A stretch of 64,000 bases of DNA from Pteria penguin (Eukaryota; Mollusca; Bivalvia; Pterioida; Pteriidae), in contig CM068580.1 in assembly GCA_035048485.1 (NCBI GenBank), positions 39,049,585 to 39,113,584 on the forward strand, in the 5' to 3' direction. Positions 11,836-26,100 of this stretch are shown here, piece after piece (within the stretch, counting starts at the first letter, position 1; each line of letters starts with the position of its first letter). The position numbers were made by a program, and so were the translations under genes. The notes under the pieces were generated by a model. The model was not told where the DNA came from and ran no database searches. It saw only the letters and a list, made by a program, of their open reading frames with translations.

Positions 11836-12990
11836 TTTTACCTTGTTGATAAGTTCAGTGACACCTCTATAGATGTCTTGATGATACTTTAGTAATCGAT
11901 AACCCTGAGTTCAAAAAACTATATTACTGACATTTATCTACCTGAACTTCCATTAAACAAAGCCAATACTTCTTATAAGGAAACACGTTTCTTTGACTTA
12001 GTTATTAAAATTATTAACAACAATATCCATACAAACATATACGTTAAAAGTGACGACTTTGTATTTCCTTTTGTAAATTTCTTTATTTAGATGGTGATGT
12101 CCTTATATTCCCATCATATGATAGTAATATTAATCAATTGGGTCAGTTTCTGATAGCCTGCACTAAAAATTCAAATCACTTACAAACTTCTGACTCACTG
12201 TTAAATATATAATAAACAACAAAACGGTAAATTTTACAGATTTTATTCAGACATTGCGTCTGAATTCGAAAATGTGACTTATCAACAATATATGGATCCA
12301 GCGGAACTTTTCATTTTAATTTCTATGTTGATCTAGTGTACAAACCAAGGAGGGTCAAAGGTTCCGATAATTTCATATCAACAGGTTCTAAAATAATTAA
12401 ACGTCTTCGACATCGATAGTATGACCCCGAGATCATCGAACAGACTATATGTCTTGTTTTGGGTCCCTCTACTTTTACTTGAGCGTCGCACGCTGACGAT
12501 CAGGACGGTGGGGACTCTCTGACGGGCCTTGTCCAAAACTTGTCAAAGGAACAATGTCCTGAGCCTCGTATCCTCTAACTGTGAAGGTCCTGGTATCCTC
12601 TGACTGTCACCTTTAGCTCGCTTACAGACGGACAGAGCACGGTTCAAGATACTAGTATACTATGCCAGAAACGTTTCATGGGAAAAATTTTTATAACATG
12701 TCCTCTTAAGAAACTTGTTGATCCTTGTTCTCTATATAGAGAATTCTCTATTAATTTCTAAATGTGAGTCTTTTGATTGTATTGCCCTTGCGTGGAAACG
12801 TGGGCGCCTGTAAATCGCACCTTTTGAGTGACGTTTGTTTCTTTAATTGACCGTCCTAAGTCGGTATCGTAACTGCAGTGCAATCGGATATTTTTGTACT
12901 GTCGGTCTGTGTTTAAATGACATTATCATGTTTTATGCGCATGTCCTTGTTGATAAGCGTGGTCAAATGCATGCCTTCTGTCTTTTCTTG
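11836..12990 (+). mobile_element. PLE-like retroelement relic, family A, copy 1
   Basis: A decayed reverse transcriptase is readable on the plus strand. At 11868-11912 the frame gives YRCLDDTLVIDNPEF, the RT catalytic Y-x-DD motif C. It is followed by FFDLVIKI, IHTNIY and KSDDFVFPFVNF at about 12000-12090, the segment after the catalytic motif. Stops and shifts break it throughout. The C-terminal part and a long 3' tail continue to about 12990. The tail contains GTTGATCCTTGTTC, GTGGGCGCCTGTAAA and CCGTCCTAAGTCGGTATCGT, which recur at 26.7-27.3, 34.4-35.0 and 44.2-44.8 kb. I assign it to Penelope-like elements by resemblance to the copies at 35-39 kb. Confidence 0.7.
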
Positions 12991-15288
12991 CAAAACGAGG
13001 AAGTTATAATTTACACCATTGTTCTGTACCCTCAATATATCAAATAATTGAAAGTTCTTAAAATAAATTTCTGAGTTCTCATTCTCATGGTGAGAAAGTA
13101 TTTGGATTAAGGTTTTACTTCCATAATACATATATACAGTAATAAAATGCTTTGATTGTTGTTATAAGTGACAACGTACACAGAAAAAAGCTTCTTAAAC
13201 ACTCCCAATCAATCCAAACACCAAGCCCTCAAAAATAGAAAGTAAAAGAACAAGAAAGAAAGGAGGAAAAAAATGAAAAAGAAAAAAAAAGTAAAAGAAA
13301 AAAATCATAAAACCCGTACAAAAACCTGTGTACACTACAGTCCCCATCTTGTCACCCTTCTGATAGCTCTATAGAAAGTCTAAAATAGTTATGGCAAGTT
13401 AGGAAATAGGATTGAATAAGACAGCCGTAACTGTCACCACAATTTACAATGGTGTAAGCAGTAATTTGTTCTAACGAACATAACCTTATCGAGATGATGA
13501 TCAGTGTTCCATACCGATGATGGCGCCTTGTCAACATAATGGATGTAGCGAAGGGTAATCTTTATAACAGGAAATATTCCTTTGCGCTTTGAGTGAGTTT
13601 CTGTGAATTTGTGATTTAGAGAATCTGGAGGCGACGTGTAATTAGAACTCCCACTAATTGTCAATATGTCGTCAAAATGTCCTTAAGTTATAAATCAGGC
13701 ATATAGCATAAAAAAGATTCTACTTCTGGAAACGATTTCATCTTCGCCCACCAAGATGACCTCACTGTTCAAACAGGGGAAAAAATTATAAAATCGACGG
13801 TTGACGGTGTTTACATAAATATGTTTCAATAATACATTTTAGTTTAAACTGATAGATGTTTTCATATTTCATTATAAAACATGCCTATTGAAATCTCGAG
13901 ATAGTGGTAAGTGCTTCTGATATATAAAATAAATGTAGTTACAAAGTATTGAGTATACAAGTAAATATTGTAACTATCGTTACCCTTCACCAGTCAACAG
14001 GATGTAAAGAAAATTCCTATTCAGGTAGAGTTTTTGATATTTTTTTTCATAATACTTTGAAATGGGTTTGGGCAAAAATTATATCAATATTACTATAGCC
14101 CCTTCCCCTACATTTAGAACACAAGAAAGTTATAAAGATGGCGACATTTGAATACTGTAAATATATATAAAAGATTTGAGTAATAAAGGGCATAAATAAG
14201 ACAAAGAAACAAAGAAGGACCGGAGTGGATTCTGGTAAATGTATAGATATTACATATGAATAATGGGGATCAATTTCATACGAACACTATAAATAAGGAA
14301 CAAGAGGCAAAAGAAATACGGAAATAGCAATTGCAATCTTATGTCATGAAGGAGTAAGCATCCACCGTCGAACAGTTACACCGGATGTGATGTATGGTCA
14401 GGTATTACCAAACCAGATAACTCATGTAACTATAAATGTTATAAGCAGTATATATAACCCGCAGTCAGAATCAGTAAAGGGTTACAATGAATAATAGTGT
14501 GACATTTCAACACTCTGGTAAGAACTTCAGTCGAATAAGGAAGACAGCATATCCGACAATAGAATCTGGTGTTGGCAGATGACGAAGTCTTTATAATTAC
14601 CGTACAATTGGCACAATACTGGCTTCAGACGCAATTCTTCATATCCTATCGGCAAAACCCTTTCACCATGTAGTTGAACTTAGTGATTTAAATTATTGAT
14701 ACTAAACAGGTTTTTGCATGTCTGATCAGTAATGAGACATAGGCATAATATCCAAGTGAAAAAGGAATGCTATTTCATGCCCGTGAATAATTATAAAGTA
14801 TTGTGGTAGCCATTGGTTTATCTATTAAGATCGAAATAAATGTTCGAGTAATTCAGAATGTTTAGAATACAGATGACTGAGTGCTATATTAATGAATAAT
14901 AGAAAATGGGGAAAATGGTTCAGGATGAAGATATGAGACATCTTCGCAGAATAATGCCTATAATTCTTGCCTTATCAGAAAAGAAAGATCTTATCAACAG
15001 TTATTCTACATTGATATCTCGAACCACCTTTGACATCGACAACCTTAATTTTTTAAATAATTGTTTATACCACATTTGATATTCTTGATTATAACCTTGA
15101 TTGATGAGCTAAGTGTGTCTATGTCATTCACTATTCAAAGACTGCATCTTATCTTATGTTTTGTATGTCACTGAGTTAAACTTATTACCTCGAAAACAAA
15201 ATATACAGACAACCTCACATATTTTACATGTTCTCTCTGATATGTTTGAAGGTGTTAAACATGCTCAATTGAAATCACATTGAGTCAT
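12991..15288. other. unrecognised non-coding stretch
   Basis: An A-rich block lies at 13235-13310. Open frames at 12913-13131, 13352-13537 and 13434-13664 show no domain. No gene recognised. Confidence 0.55.
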
Positions 15289-16047
15289 GCAGAAAATCAT
15301 AGCAGAATGAAACCATACAAAGAACAACCAGCACAATCCAAAAATCATAACAAAATGAAACCATACAAAGAACAACTAGCAGACCGCAGAAAATCATAGC
15401 AGAATGAAACCATACAAAGAACAACCAGCACATCGCAGAAAATCATAGCAGAATGAAACCATACAAAGAACAACCAGCACACCGCAGAAAATCATAGCAG
15501 AATGAATCCATACAAAGAACAACTAGCACACTGCAGAAAATCATTGCAGAATGAAACCATACAAAGAACAACTAGCACACTGCAGAAAATCATAGCAGAA
15601 TGAAACCATACAAAGAACAACCAGCACACCGCAGAAAATTATAGCAGAATGAAACCATACACAGAACAACTAGCACACTGCAGAAAATCATAGCAGAATG
15701 AAACCATACACAGAACAACTAGCACACTGCAGAAAATCATAGCAGAATGAAACCATACAAAGAACAACTAGCACACTGCAGAAAATCATAGCAGAATGAA
15801 ACCATACAAAGAACAACTAGCACACTGCAGAAAATCATAGCAGAATGAAACCATACAAAGAACAACTAGCACACTGCAGAAAATCATAGCAGAATGAAAC
15901 CATACAAAGAACAACCAGCACACTGCAGAAAATCATAGCAAAATGAAACCACACAAAAAAAACCCCCCACAGCACACCGCAGTAGATTATAGCAGAATGA
16001 AAACACACAAAGAAAACCAGCACACTGCAGAAAATCATAGCAGAATC
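15289..16047. repeat. 49-bp minisatellite, about 15 copies
   Basis: The unit GCAGAAAATCATAGCAGAAT continues with GAAACCATAC, AAAGAACAAC and TAGCACACT. Starts at 15778 and 15827 give a 49-base period. Copies are very similar in the middle of the array (CTAGCACACT versus CCAGCACACC variants) and decay toward the right end, where a C run interrupts at about 15962. The minus-strand open frame 15835-16038 is only a reading of this array. Confidence 0.96.
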
Positions 16048-18805
16048 ACATTATAAAACGATAGGGTACTTAGGAATATCGAAATATGGAAAACACTCTC
16101 TTGGTTTTCTGTCAATTTGGAACCAAACCATTGCTAATAACTATGTTTAAGTCTGCGCAAGCAAAAATTAAAAGGGGGATGAAAAACAAAAGAAAGAAAT
16201 GAAAAAAAAAGAAATAAAAGAAAAAGAAAAGAACAGGGGGGGAAATTAAGGAGGCATTTAACATGAAACACGCTTCACCACCTTGAATAAAAAGTGATGG
16301 TTTAAACATTTAATACGAAGAGAGACAACTGGATTCATTCTATATAAATTGATATTGGCAAGGAAGAAATTAATATCACTGAACATTTTCTATAAGACTC
16401 CCGATTCGATAATTTCACCACACAAAAGAAAATGATGGAAAAGTTAATTAAACACCATGATCTTAGATCGGTTGTTAGTCTTTGACGAGGTACAAATAGA
16501 ATTCTATATTACTAAGTATGATGGCGGTGACATCGATGGTGGTAAAGAATCATAAACATAAATGTGAACATTATGTACTTTAACAACTGTGTTTAGATTT
16601 GTATTATAAGTTGATAAGCGCCATGTATGTTAAGTCTAAGTCTTGGTTGCCGGAAGCTACACTCATTCTTAATGATCAGATATGTATTCACGTCATATTC
16701 CTGTTAAGGTCATTATTAGTGTAAAGGAAATTATTGACACGGAAAAAGAATCAGAATAAGGTTTCCAGGCAATGAAATTAGTCCTATTAATCCCTCGTAT
16801 TACCGTGTGTCCAGCCGTTTTCGTTTGTGGCAACTTCAAAAATTGTGAACCTACCACTCCACTCACCTGGTGGCAAAGTTATCCAGACGCCAATAATTAT
16901 ACATGAAAAGAAGAATCGAGGAAAGGCTATGATTGAAGAAAATTTAATAATAATTCTGTTTTAACAATTAATGTGTATAAGCAAATTCCTGATAGACAGA
17001 AAACAGAGCATTGTACTTTAGGATAATGGAATATCACATTTACATAATATCATTACATCAGCGAGTGTCTGTCAATCACAAGTCAATCCGATAGTTTACA
17101 GTGACTCTATAACATCCTAATTTACATAATTCAATTTTCATTTGATCGTAATGCCCCCTCCTTTTTAATAATTTTGCTGAAATAACGTTTCATTTCTTAA
17201 CATCTTGAATTATTTTATTTATAGCCTATCCTGAAGTTGTAGACGGAAATTGGCAATAAACTATAAAAATAGTTGAAATCTGAACTCAATAACGATTGAA
17301 TCTTAAATCTTATTTTCATTTATTCTAAACGGTTTTTTTATAACATATCATTTAAGTTACTATCCAAATATTATCAAAATTTATAATTTCTTTTTCAATC
17401 TGTCCAGTTTGCTTTCTAGGTATTACTATTTCGTACTGCTTATACTGATTTATGTTTACGATCTACTAGTATTACGTACTTCAAAATTCTGTTTCAACAC
17501 AAGTGGGTAGAGATGTAAAACGAGTATTTGAGATCATAAACAGACTACCAAAACGAGGAAGTGAAGTCATAGAAGTTGATCTAACTGACAGTCTTCTTCT
17601 CTATTTCAAACACTACAAACAACTATTTCTACTGAAACAAGCTAAAAAATGCTATTCAAGTTTAAAAAGGTCTCTTGCCATTTTTTGTATTGAAATTAAG
17701 TTAAAATATTCACTCAAACAATATCAAATATGATACATATAATTGACCATCGAATAACGATGTCTATTTAGAATACATAAGCTTATTACAAATATAGCCA
17801 CAGATCACATAAGTAAAGACCAACGAGGCGCACACCAATTATAACAATAAGCGACGCTGTTATGTCATTAATTCTAATTTCATTTGTTGACAAGAAATCT
17901 TTTATCATACTAATTGGATTTGCAAAGCCATAAGACACGAATTTACTGCTTGACTAGAAAGGAATACATGTTGTCTACACTAAATATCAAGATTTCCTCG
18001 AGCATTTATCACTACTTGTCATGGCAATCGCCAGTGAATTAGCAACTAAAACTGTTATGCCATACTAAACAAGATGGGTCATGGCGTCCGGCCATTGCAC
18101 TGAAAAGGCCCTATAATTTTAATTGGGAATTTAATCTTTGTCTAAAACTGGGGATCGAAGAGGTTTATGATTACACACCACATAGGGAGTATTGTGTTTA
18201 AATAAACTAAGAAACCTTGATCAGAAGATGATACCACCTTTATCATTGATGGTACTCTGCAATCAGCTATAATGTCTTACCGGTCCCTTTTAGTCATATG
18301 TCATTAAGCTTTCAAATTTCACAATTCTGGATAAGTCATGATGTCTATATTAGTTATTTGCGTAGAAGTGTGTAAGATATAAGGGAATGATCTTGATTTT
18401 TTCCATGCCCCGATGGTGCATTATCAATGGTTTTTATCAAGGATATACGTTAGTAATTGATATATTACCTTATCATATCTTTATCACATCCTGCACATCA
18501 TTACAATTAACCACCCTAACTTCTATCAAGTCTGTTCTGTTTGTTTACCTCTTTTGATTTCACAATACTCTTCCTAGTAAATTATTACCACTTTTATTAC
18601 TCTGTGTGGACTATCTCTTGCTTTAGGATCCGTATTCAGAAGATTTGAGGTTTTGCTATTAGGACTAGATAAACTATAAAACACCATCTGCTTGATTGTC
18701 TTATGACTACTCTAAATATCACACTTCGTCTGTTTGCACCACATCTGGCTGCTTTTAGATATACACGGGTTGTATTCACTTTTTCTCATCTGCCATTGAT
18801 ATACA
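16048..18805. other. non-coding stretch with one unexplained open frame
   Basis: No transposon or host gene recognised apart from the short frame at 17494-17733, listed separately. Confidence 0.5.
17494..17733 (+). CDS. short open frame of unknown nature
   Basis: The frame reads GRDVKRVFEIINRLP, then EVIEVDLTDSLLLYFKHYK and a lysine-rich end. Its composition is protein-like rather than low-complexity, with mixed charged and hydrophobic residues. I do not recognise the family, and no convincing splice acceptor or promoter is visible. It may be a gene-derived fragment carried by a dispersed element, a single exon, or chance. Confidence 0.15.
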   Translation, partial: STQVGRDVKRVFEIINRLPKRGSEVIEVDLTDSLLLYFKHYKQLFLLKQAKKCYSSLKRSLAIFCIEIKLKYSLKQYQI

Positions 18806-18868
18806 TACGAGGGATGTTTCGAAATTATTGTTACTTTGGCGATTTCTTTTTGATAGAAGTAATTGTGA

Positions 18869-19953
18869 TCATTTTACTTTGCCCTGTCCTTCGAAGTACT
18901 CCCCCTCTGCATTTATGCATCGTTTCAACCGATCAATCCACTTTTGGAAACAGTTTTCGTACTCTTGAATTGGTATACTCATAAGATACTGGTGAATGGC
19001 AGAGCCAAGGGCATTTCTTGATTTATATTTTTTTCCAGATAGGTGAAATTTTAGTTTGGGAAACAAGAAAAAGTCACAGGGGGCCAAGTCTGGTGAAAAT
19101 GCAGGGTGGGGGAGGACAGTGACCTTTTCTGCCTTCAAAAACTCCGTTACAATACGCGCCTTGTGTGCTGGCGCATTGTCATGCAAGAGCCTGAGGTACT
19201 TCAAACCTGTATGTGGGCGGCGGCGTTTATAGACTTTCTTCATTTTCGAAGTACAAAGTCTCTATAATACTTTGCTGTGACAGTTTTGCCTTTCGGAACA
19301 GGGATTTGCATGATTGGACCCTTGTTATCAAAGAATATGACATACAAAACCTTCCTCACGGTGCGTATTCTTTTAGCAATGCTAGGGCGCCTGGTGTTTT
19401 TGTTTGCCCAGATTCGATTAGAGCATTTTCTTTTGGGCTCGAAAAAATACACCCATGTTTCATCACCTGTGACCAAATTATCAAAAGCCTTTTTGCTGTA
19501 TTTTGGGTATTTCTTCAATAAGGATTTGGCCTTGTCAACCCGGGACCTCTTTTGGTCGTTAGTTAGTAAATGGGGTATCCACCTGGCATTGATCTTGCCC
19601 AGCTTAAGATGTTTCTTTAAAATACAGTGAATATGTGCTAAAGACAAGCCTGTCATTTTAGCTAACTGCCTGACAGTGTACCTTGCATCTTTTTCAAGGA
19701 TTTGCCGAATTCGTTCAATGTTATGCTTTGTTGTTGTTGTTGCAGGGCGACCTGTGTGAGCAGCATCTTTCAGCTGCTGGTGTCCCGACTTAAATCGAGC
19801 AACCCACCTACAAATAGTCATATATGACATTTGACCCTTCCCATAAATATCACACACCTCACGATGAATATCTACCGCCTTTAAGCCAAGTAGAGACCTA
19901 CCTTTGATATAGGCTCTAATTTCAATTGCGTTTTCAGCTCTCTTGCCAATCAT
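18869..19953 (-). pseudogene. mariner transposase with one frameshift
   Basis: The first frame starts best at the ATG at 19953 (MIGKRAENAIEIRAYI); an upstream in-frame ATG at 20004 adds residues not expected for the family. The N-terminal half has two helix-turn-helix regions and the linker, then VTGDETWVYFF with the first catalytic Asp. The frame ends at 19240 after RDFVLRK. A second frame from 19243 to 18869 continues without loss: KKVYKRRRPHTGL, then LLHDNAPAHKA with the second Asp, then SPDLAPCDFFLFP. The third catalytic Asp (before FFLFP) is 34 residues after the second, the DD34D signature. One base change of length at 19240-19243 is the only break seen. The enzyme family performs cut-and-paste transposition at TA sites. 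Confidence 0.94.
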
Positions 19954-20033
19954 ATTTATATAGAGTGTAACGAGTATGTTACAAAACAATGTACACAGCA
20001 CCAAGGTCAGTGTAATTGTGAGCGAGAAATTTA

Positions 20034-20066
20034 CCTATACCTATACCTATATACCTATACCTACAT
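20034..20066. repeat. (ACCTAT)n short tandem repeat
   Basis: About five hexamer units with one ATAT interruption, inside the mariner untranslated region. Confidence 0.85.
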
Positions 20067-20144
20067 GAGGTAGTTTTAAGCTCATTTAGAACTATTTCCA
20101 CGAGATATTGCGCAAGTAACAATAATTTCGGAACACCCCTCGTA

Positions 20145-23100
20145 TAAGCAATGCATATGAGGTTTTTTGTTGTTTTTTATGTATCAAAGGACCAGCTTTT
20201 GTCACAGCACATCATTCACTGTATGTCCGGAAAGTTTTCATAAATTTAATTCCTTCAGGTATGGTGGAACTTTTTAGGCACTCATTGTCTTTGTCTGGTT
20301 AAATTTTTTTTTTGGAGGGGGGGATTATTTTAGAGGGGCGGATCCAAGTCGGGGTGACATGGACCCCAGGGGGTATTTCCTTTGACAAACTTCTGTTTCA
20401 CAAATCGGCTGATTATATACCGACAAACCAAATTGTTTTGCTTCCATCCTGAAATCTACGTTTTGATGTAATTTCCCCCTTCTTTCAAACAACGTAATTG
20501 CTGCACATTTTGCACATCTCTTGAATACTGTATTATTCTGATTCATATCCGTTGTTACATACATTTTGATTGACCCAAAGCATCCGTTATCCAACATACA
20601 CGTACTGCAAACCGATTCACTCTAGTACAATTAGTATATATTCATACACGAAAAATTTTCATATATACATAAAGAACTATGGAGGAAGACATCATTACTA
20701 TATTCGAGATACTGGTTTCAAGGGTTTAAAACACATGTTTATAGACTTAAAAGATTTATTCGCTAACTAAAAATTCCTCTATATTTTGTGCACTATGTTT
20801 TTTTTTTCTTTTGAAGCACAATAATTTTATTCATTCTTGTTAATTCTTCAAGCAACGTGCACGGTTGGAGTTCTCTTGGGGATAATTTGTGCTTTAATTG
20901 TCTTAATAATTAGAAAAGGGATAACCATACTATGTTTATTGGTATCGACAGGTATAACTGCGTTTCCAACTGTATAGCCTTCATATACCTGCCGAAACCG
21001 CAAAGGACAGTACATTTATTCCCTAAATTTTGTAAACGTGATCTGATCATAAGGAATTGAGGAGTTTTTCTTACTTTGCGTGTTATGTTAAACTTCGATG
21101 AACTCATTCTTTAGTAATAGACTAATTTTCATGAAACTAAGAAATTCTTAAGGTCCCCTACATGTTTTGCTGTATATTAAGTTAGTAATACTGTATGTGA
21201 GATCCAGGGTAAAGCAAAGAGGATCCATGGAGGTGCTCACTTTATTGGAAAGAAACTTCAGATGAGTGGCATTGAAGTGTTTAGGTAGAATCTAATGTGA
21301 GAGAAAATTCTGACGCTAATTTCATCATGTGCTCAGGTGAGCGATATAGGTTCAGTTTGGCCTTTAGTTTCTTCTTAGCAGTAGCGTTTATCTATCTGGA
21401 TTTTATCTTCGAAGTATTTAACTAATATAACTAAATCAACGATAAGTTTTTTGTTTGTCAGAGAAAGTATTAATGTTAATTAAACGGTAAAAATTCCACT
21501 CCTTACGAAAAATGACGAAAAATTAAATTTGCACTTTCAGTTCAAAGATAGGTACCACGAGCTAATTTCCGACTTTTAAATTAAACAGAAGTAAAATTCC
21601 TATTTTAATTGTACTTAAATTAAGATATTGGTTACCAGGGCATGCATCTCAACATATCGATAATGACATAAGATCAATTATTCGAAAGAAACGTCAATGG
21701 AAATTGACGAATAGAAGTCAGTGAAGCAGAATTAAAGTGCATTTGATACGATTTTTGAAAAATGTGTTATAATGTCACTTGTATTAGAGAGGAAAAGGGA
21801 GGTCAGAGATCTGAATCAATCACATGACAGAATGCACTCCAGGCAATGCAAATAGAAAATAAGATGAAAATAAAGCTACATAAAATGTCACATAATGTAA
21901 GATAGCAGGACAATCAAGGTCAATTAACACGTAAGTGTACAATGAACTGGCATGGTTTACCGGGAACTACCTTCACTTATTTACAGTAATATTAAAATAC
22001 ATTTGTATTCTCTGAAATATCTCCGTTCACTTCGAGTTTTACATAGTATCTAGTTCTTTAATAAGAAGAGGTCTGAAACATTCCGAAGGTATACCCCAGG
22101 TAAATGTCTGGATCATCGTTTTGAGAATAAACCCCATTCTTAGTGTTTGTCATTTTGAAATATATGAAAAATGCATTCAATCATCAATTCAGATTACATT
22201 GTATAATCTCTGTATTAGTGTAATAATGTCAGCAGACGAGTTTAGTACACGAACGTCAGCGAATGGCACTTCTGATTATCAGGAATAGCAAAAAGTAAAT
22301 CATCTGGTAAAAGTGACTTAATTCCGGTTTAACAGAACAGCAACTATAGAGTGGAAGTATTAGCATTTTATAATAAGTGTTTGAGATTTTATATTTGAAT
22401 AAATGTGACTTAAACTACATACAAAACATTAACAGTTCTGCATTATATTATATCAATTATCTAAATGTGACTGTAATTACGTTGTAGGTAGACTTTGGAG
22501 TAAAGAGCACTTTCCCAATACCATATCCTCATTAGTTGTTGTAAGATCAGATAAAGCCAAAACATTTGATGTCAAACCCAATGATTCATCAAAATTTTGT
22601 TGGTTGCATAGGTTTCTAAATTTCAGCAAGTAAAGAACAAAACAAAGAAGTACCAAGGTATTTTAACATATGTAATATGAATTTTATCTATACATTTATG
22701 TAAAAATTTGAAATATTAGTGGAAATGCATCAACCGACGATCGTGATTATTGGGAACATGTTATCCGCCAGCACGTACTTCAATGAAGCGGTAACGATAC
22801 TGCCGAGATTATGCATCTTATAACTCCAGGAACATAAATGCATGTTTATGATAACACAATGTCATCATTAATCTTCAAATATATATTAAGGAGATGAATT
22901 TAAAAGCCAGGTTTCATCAAAAATGAAGAAAGATAGCCATAATTGCTCATTCTGTCCCAAAACTTAAGAAATTTAAAGAAACAATGTATGTAAATATAGT
23001 TATTATATACCCAGATTTTAAACCCCTTGGATCCGACCTATCAACTACGACGAAGTCTTGCCTAAGATATGACAAGAGCATTGATAAATATACAAGGTAT

Positions 23101-26100
23101 TTTATTTAAATAGTTTACACCATTTTTTCAGAAGACCGAATAAATTTCAATATAATTTACATATTCGGGATATAAAATAATTATCGGCAGAAATGGTTAT
23201 CAGAAGTTGCAAAATGCTGAATACTCCATTATTAACCCATCTATCATAATCAGATGAATTATGCATTTTAAGTTTTGAGATAAATATGTAATATTATGTC
23301 AATAAAAAAAATTCCTTGTAGACATATCAGTCCCATTACAGAGATAAATGATATTGTAAATATGTTCTCTAAGGGAGGAATTTTCTTGTCATCTCGTAAA
23401 GGTCTTTATTATTATAACAATATTTACAGTAAGAACAGCGTCGCTATTTGTCCAGATCATCTTGAATTATTACTGTGGTGTAAAACATCCTGTCGTATTC
23501 AGAGCACTACATCCACCTATCCTTTCTCATGAGGTCATTTTTGACATATTTCGTCTAATATTATGTGTGATTGATACGATATGCTGACAAAATCCATGCA
23601 ATATAAATGTTTTATGTGTTGTAAAGATAACATTTATATAGAGTGTCAATAATAAAATGATGGAAAAAATAAAATATACGTAACATTGTGTAACAGTACT
23701 CATAATTATTCCTCCTTGTTAAAAATATATGTACTGTATTACAATTAAACCCACAAGAAACAATCCAGGAAAACTATTACAGCACTTACTCCAATTGCCA
23801 AATGACAAAGTGTTCGACAAGCAGATAATAATCAAAACAATAAAAATGAAATTATAAAAATGAATTAAAATGATAATAACACAATGAATGGAGACAAAAC
23901 AAAGAAACAGACTTTTCTAAACTGCCCATCTGATACACAAGAGTCTGCTTGAGATAAGACTCGATAGTAGAAGTGTTCTACTGGCATAAAATGTATTATC
24001 AGTTATGAAGACACGAATATGAAAATATTCACGCCTTGTACCAATTTATTATGGTCGTTATAATTACCTGGTTTCCCGGTACAATTTCATTATCTAACAC
24101 GATGACATATTTGTTTTATTGTAGTAAATGGAGTTTTCTTAATATTTTGACTATGAACTACCGTTTACAGTTTTAAGAACTGGTTCACGGTAGTTGGTGG
24201 GTGTCACTGGTCTGCAAAGGGCTGCTTACTCCTACATGACACCTTGTCCCACCTCTGTTTCAAAAGAAGTCTCTGATCAAACAAGCTGTTACTGATTTCA
24301 TCATTACACATATTAAGTGACATTAATTGTTCTTCAATATCTTATTTACTTCTAGAACAATTATAGATCATTCTCAACAGGATACATCTATCGAAGGCCT
24401 CAAGCAATACATGCAGTTTCATTTCCTATGTAAATTGTTTATATGGTTAGAAATATTTGAAAAGTACAAATATTTTTGACGAAAGCTAGGTGTAATTACT
24501 ATTTGTTCGTCGACTTCCTTTTCATAGAAAAACCCAAAAATAGTGTCATTATGTAATGTAACATGAACAAAAAGAGACAATTGATATAAACTCAATAATC
24601 TCTTCTCTTTCTACTGTTAATGCCTCTGGCTCTAATGGAACAATGTTACATACTCCTATCCGAATCGGTTCCTTTTAAAATTCAAATGCCACATTCAATT
24701 CTTTAAATTTATGTACACTAATTATGTGACAAAAAAGTAACAAAAAAGCAACAGAAGAGTGACAACATGTAAAATTGAGTAAAATGCTTTAAAATAAGAA
24801 CCTCTGTATCTGTTTCGATTGACAGTAGGAGTGAAGACAAGGTGATATGACATTTGTTAAAAGACAAATTCAAATATATTTTAAAAGGATATGGGATACG
24901 ATGAAAAATTATCCATACATCGCCATTCTGGCAGTGAAATAAAGACCCTAGTCTAAGGAGATCCTAACTAACATTCGAACAGGACATACACAGGCACGTA
25001 CACACGAGCACACACACATACACATACACACACAGTTCCATTAGCTGGTACATGTATATTATATTAGAGTTACGATATGTTTCCATTTTGGCGAGCCTCA
25101 TGCTCCATTCGTCAAATTAAACAGGGGAATGTTCTAGTAAATAATATACTGGCCACATCGTTAAATGCAATGAAACATGATTGATAGTGAGGAAGGCTGT
25201 ATTAATGTAGTGGTTCGAAAATAACGTGACAATGCCGTCCGGAAATTTCTGATATTCAGCGCCTGATAATTGCTAAACATAATGCTATTTGCGATTAATG
25301 AAATTCTACGAAGGTTAAAGACAAATGCATTTGGAAAATGATTCTTGCTACACGTTCCCTAAAGCAAGTCTAGATTTGTAAGATTTAAAGCTTCAATCTT
25401 ATGCATATTACGTAATAGATTTACATTAATCAAGAGAATCACATTTGTAAATAATGAAAACTTAGAATTACTGGGATTTACAGCGTTAATGGTAACATTT
25501 TTTAGCATATTTGGCATTTCTTGATCAAAATTGTAATAAAATATCAACAGAAAACTACAGTGTAACATTATAAAATTTGGTGATTCAAATTTCTCTATGT
25601 AAATATCCTATCACTACATGATGCATAAAAGCCACTATCATATGTGATGAATTCTGAAAGACTTTTCCCGACCTGATTTCTTAAAATAGAAATATAAATC
25701 ATACTTTGATTCTATTCAACAAGTTTTCCATAACGAAATGGAATATCTTTTGAAATATTATGATTGATGTTCAAATGATCTTTGAGGAACATCCCATACA
25801 CTCAATGAATTGGCAAGTACACATTGTAATTATTAAAGTGTGTCTGATAAATCAGTACGATTCATAATACTGAAAATAAGCTTGATTGCCAAATCTGACA
25901 TAGAACTGAATTTTACTTAGAGTGATGTTTTGCTGACTTTTGTGAGAAGTGGTACTCTATTCATTACAAATCTTCACATGCTGTCATATGTCTTTATCTG
26001 CGGTAGACGACAGATTATCATTGAATATGAAGTGAGATAAAAATAACAGTATAACATACCGGTAGAATCGCATTATAGGTAGACTTTAGCGTTTGATGTG

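Larger units (their letters stand above)
18808..20142 (-). mobile_element. mariner transposon, near-complete
   Basis: Inverted repeats of about 29 bases (CGAGGGATGTTTCGAAATTA at the left, CGAGGGGTGTTCCGAAATTA at the right on the other strand) bound the element. TA duplications lie at 18806-18807 and 20143-20144. The length of 1,335 bp is normal for mariner. It holds one transposase gene on the minus strand with a single frameshift. A small (ACCTAT)n repeat at 20034-20066 lies between the gene and the right terminal repeat. Confidence 0.96.

Noticed and set aside
15835..16038. Cys/Phe-rich open frame that looks like a membrane protein
   Set aside because: It is the complement of the 49-bp minisatellite.
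15289..16047. CRISPR-like regular array
   Set aside because: Units are contiguous 49-bp tandem repeats with no unique spacers, in an animal genome. The 35-bp array at 1460 is rejected for the same reason.
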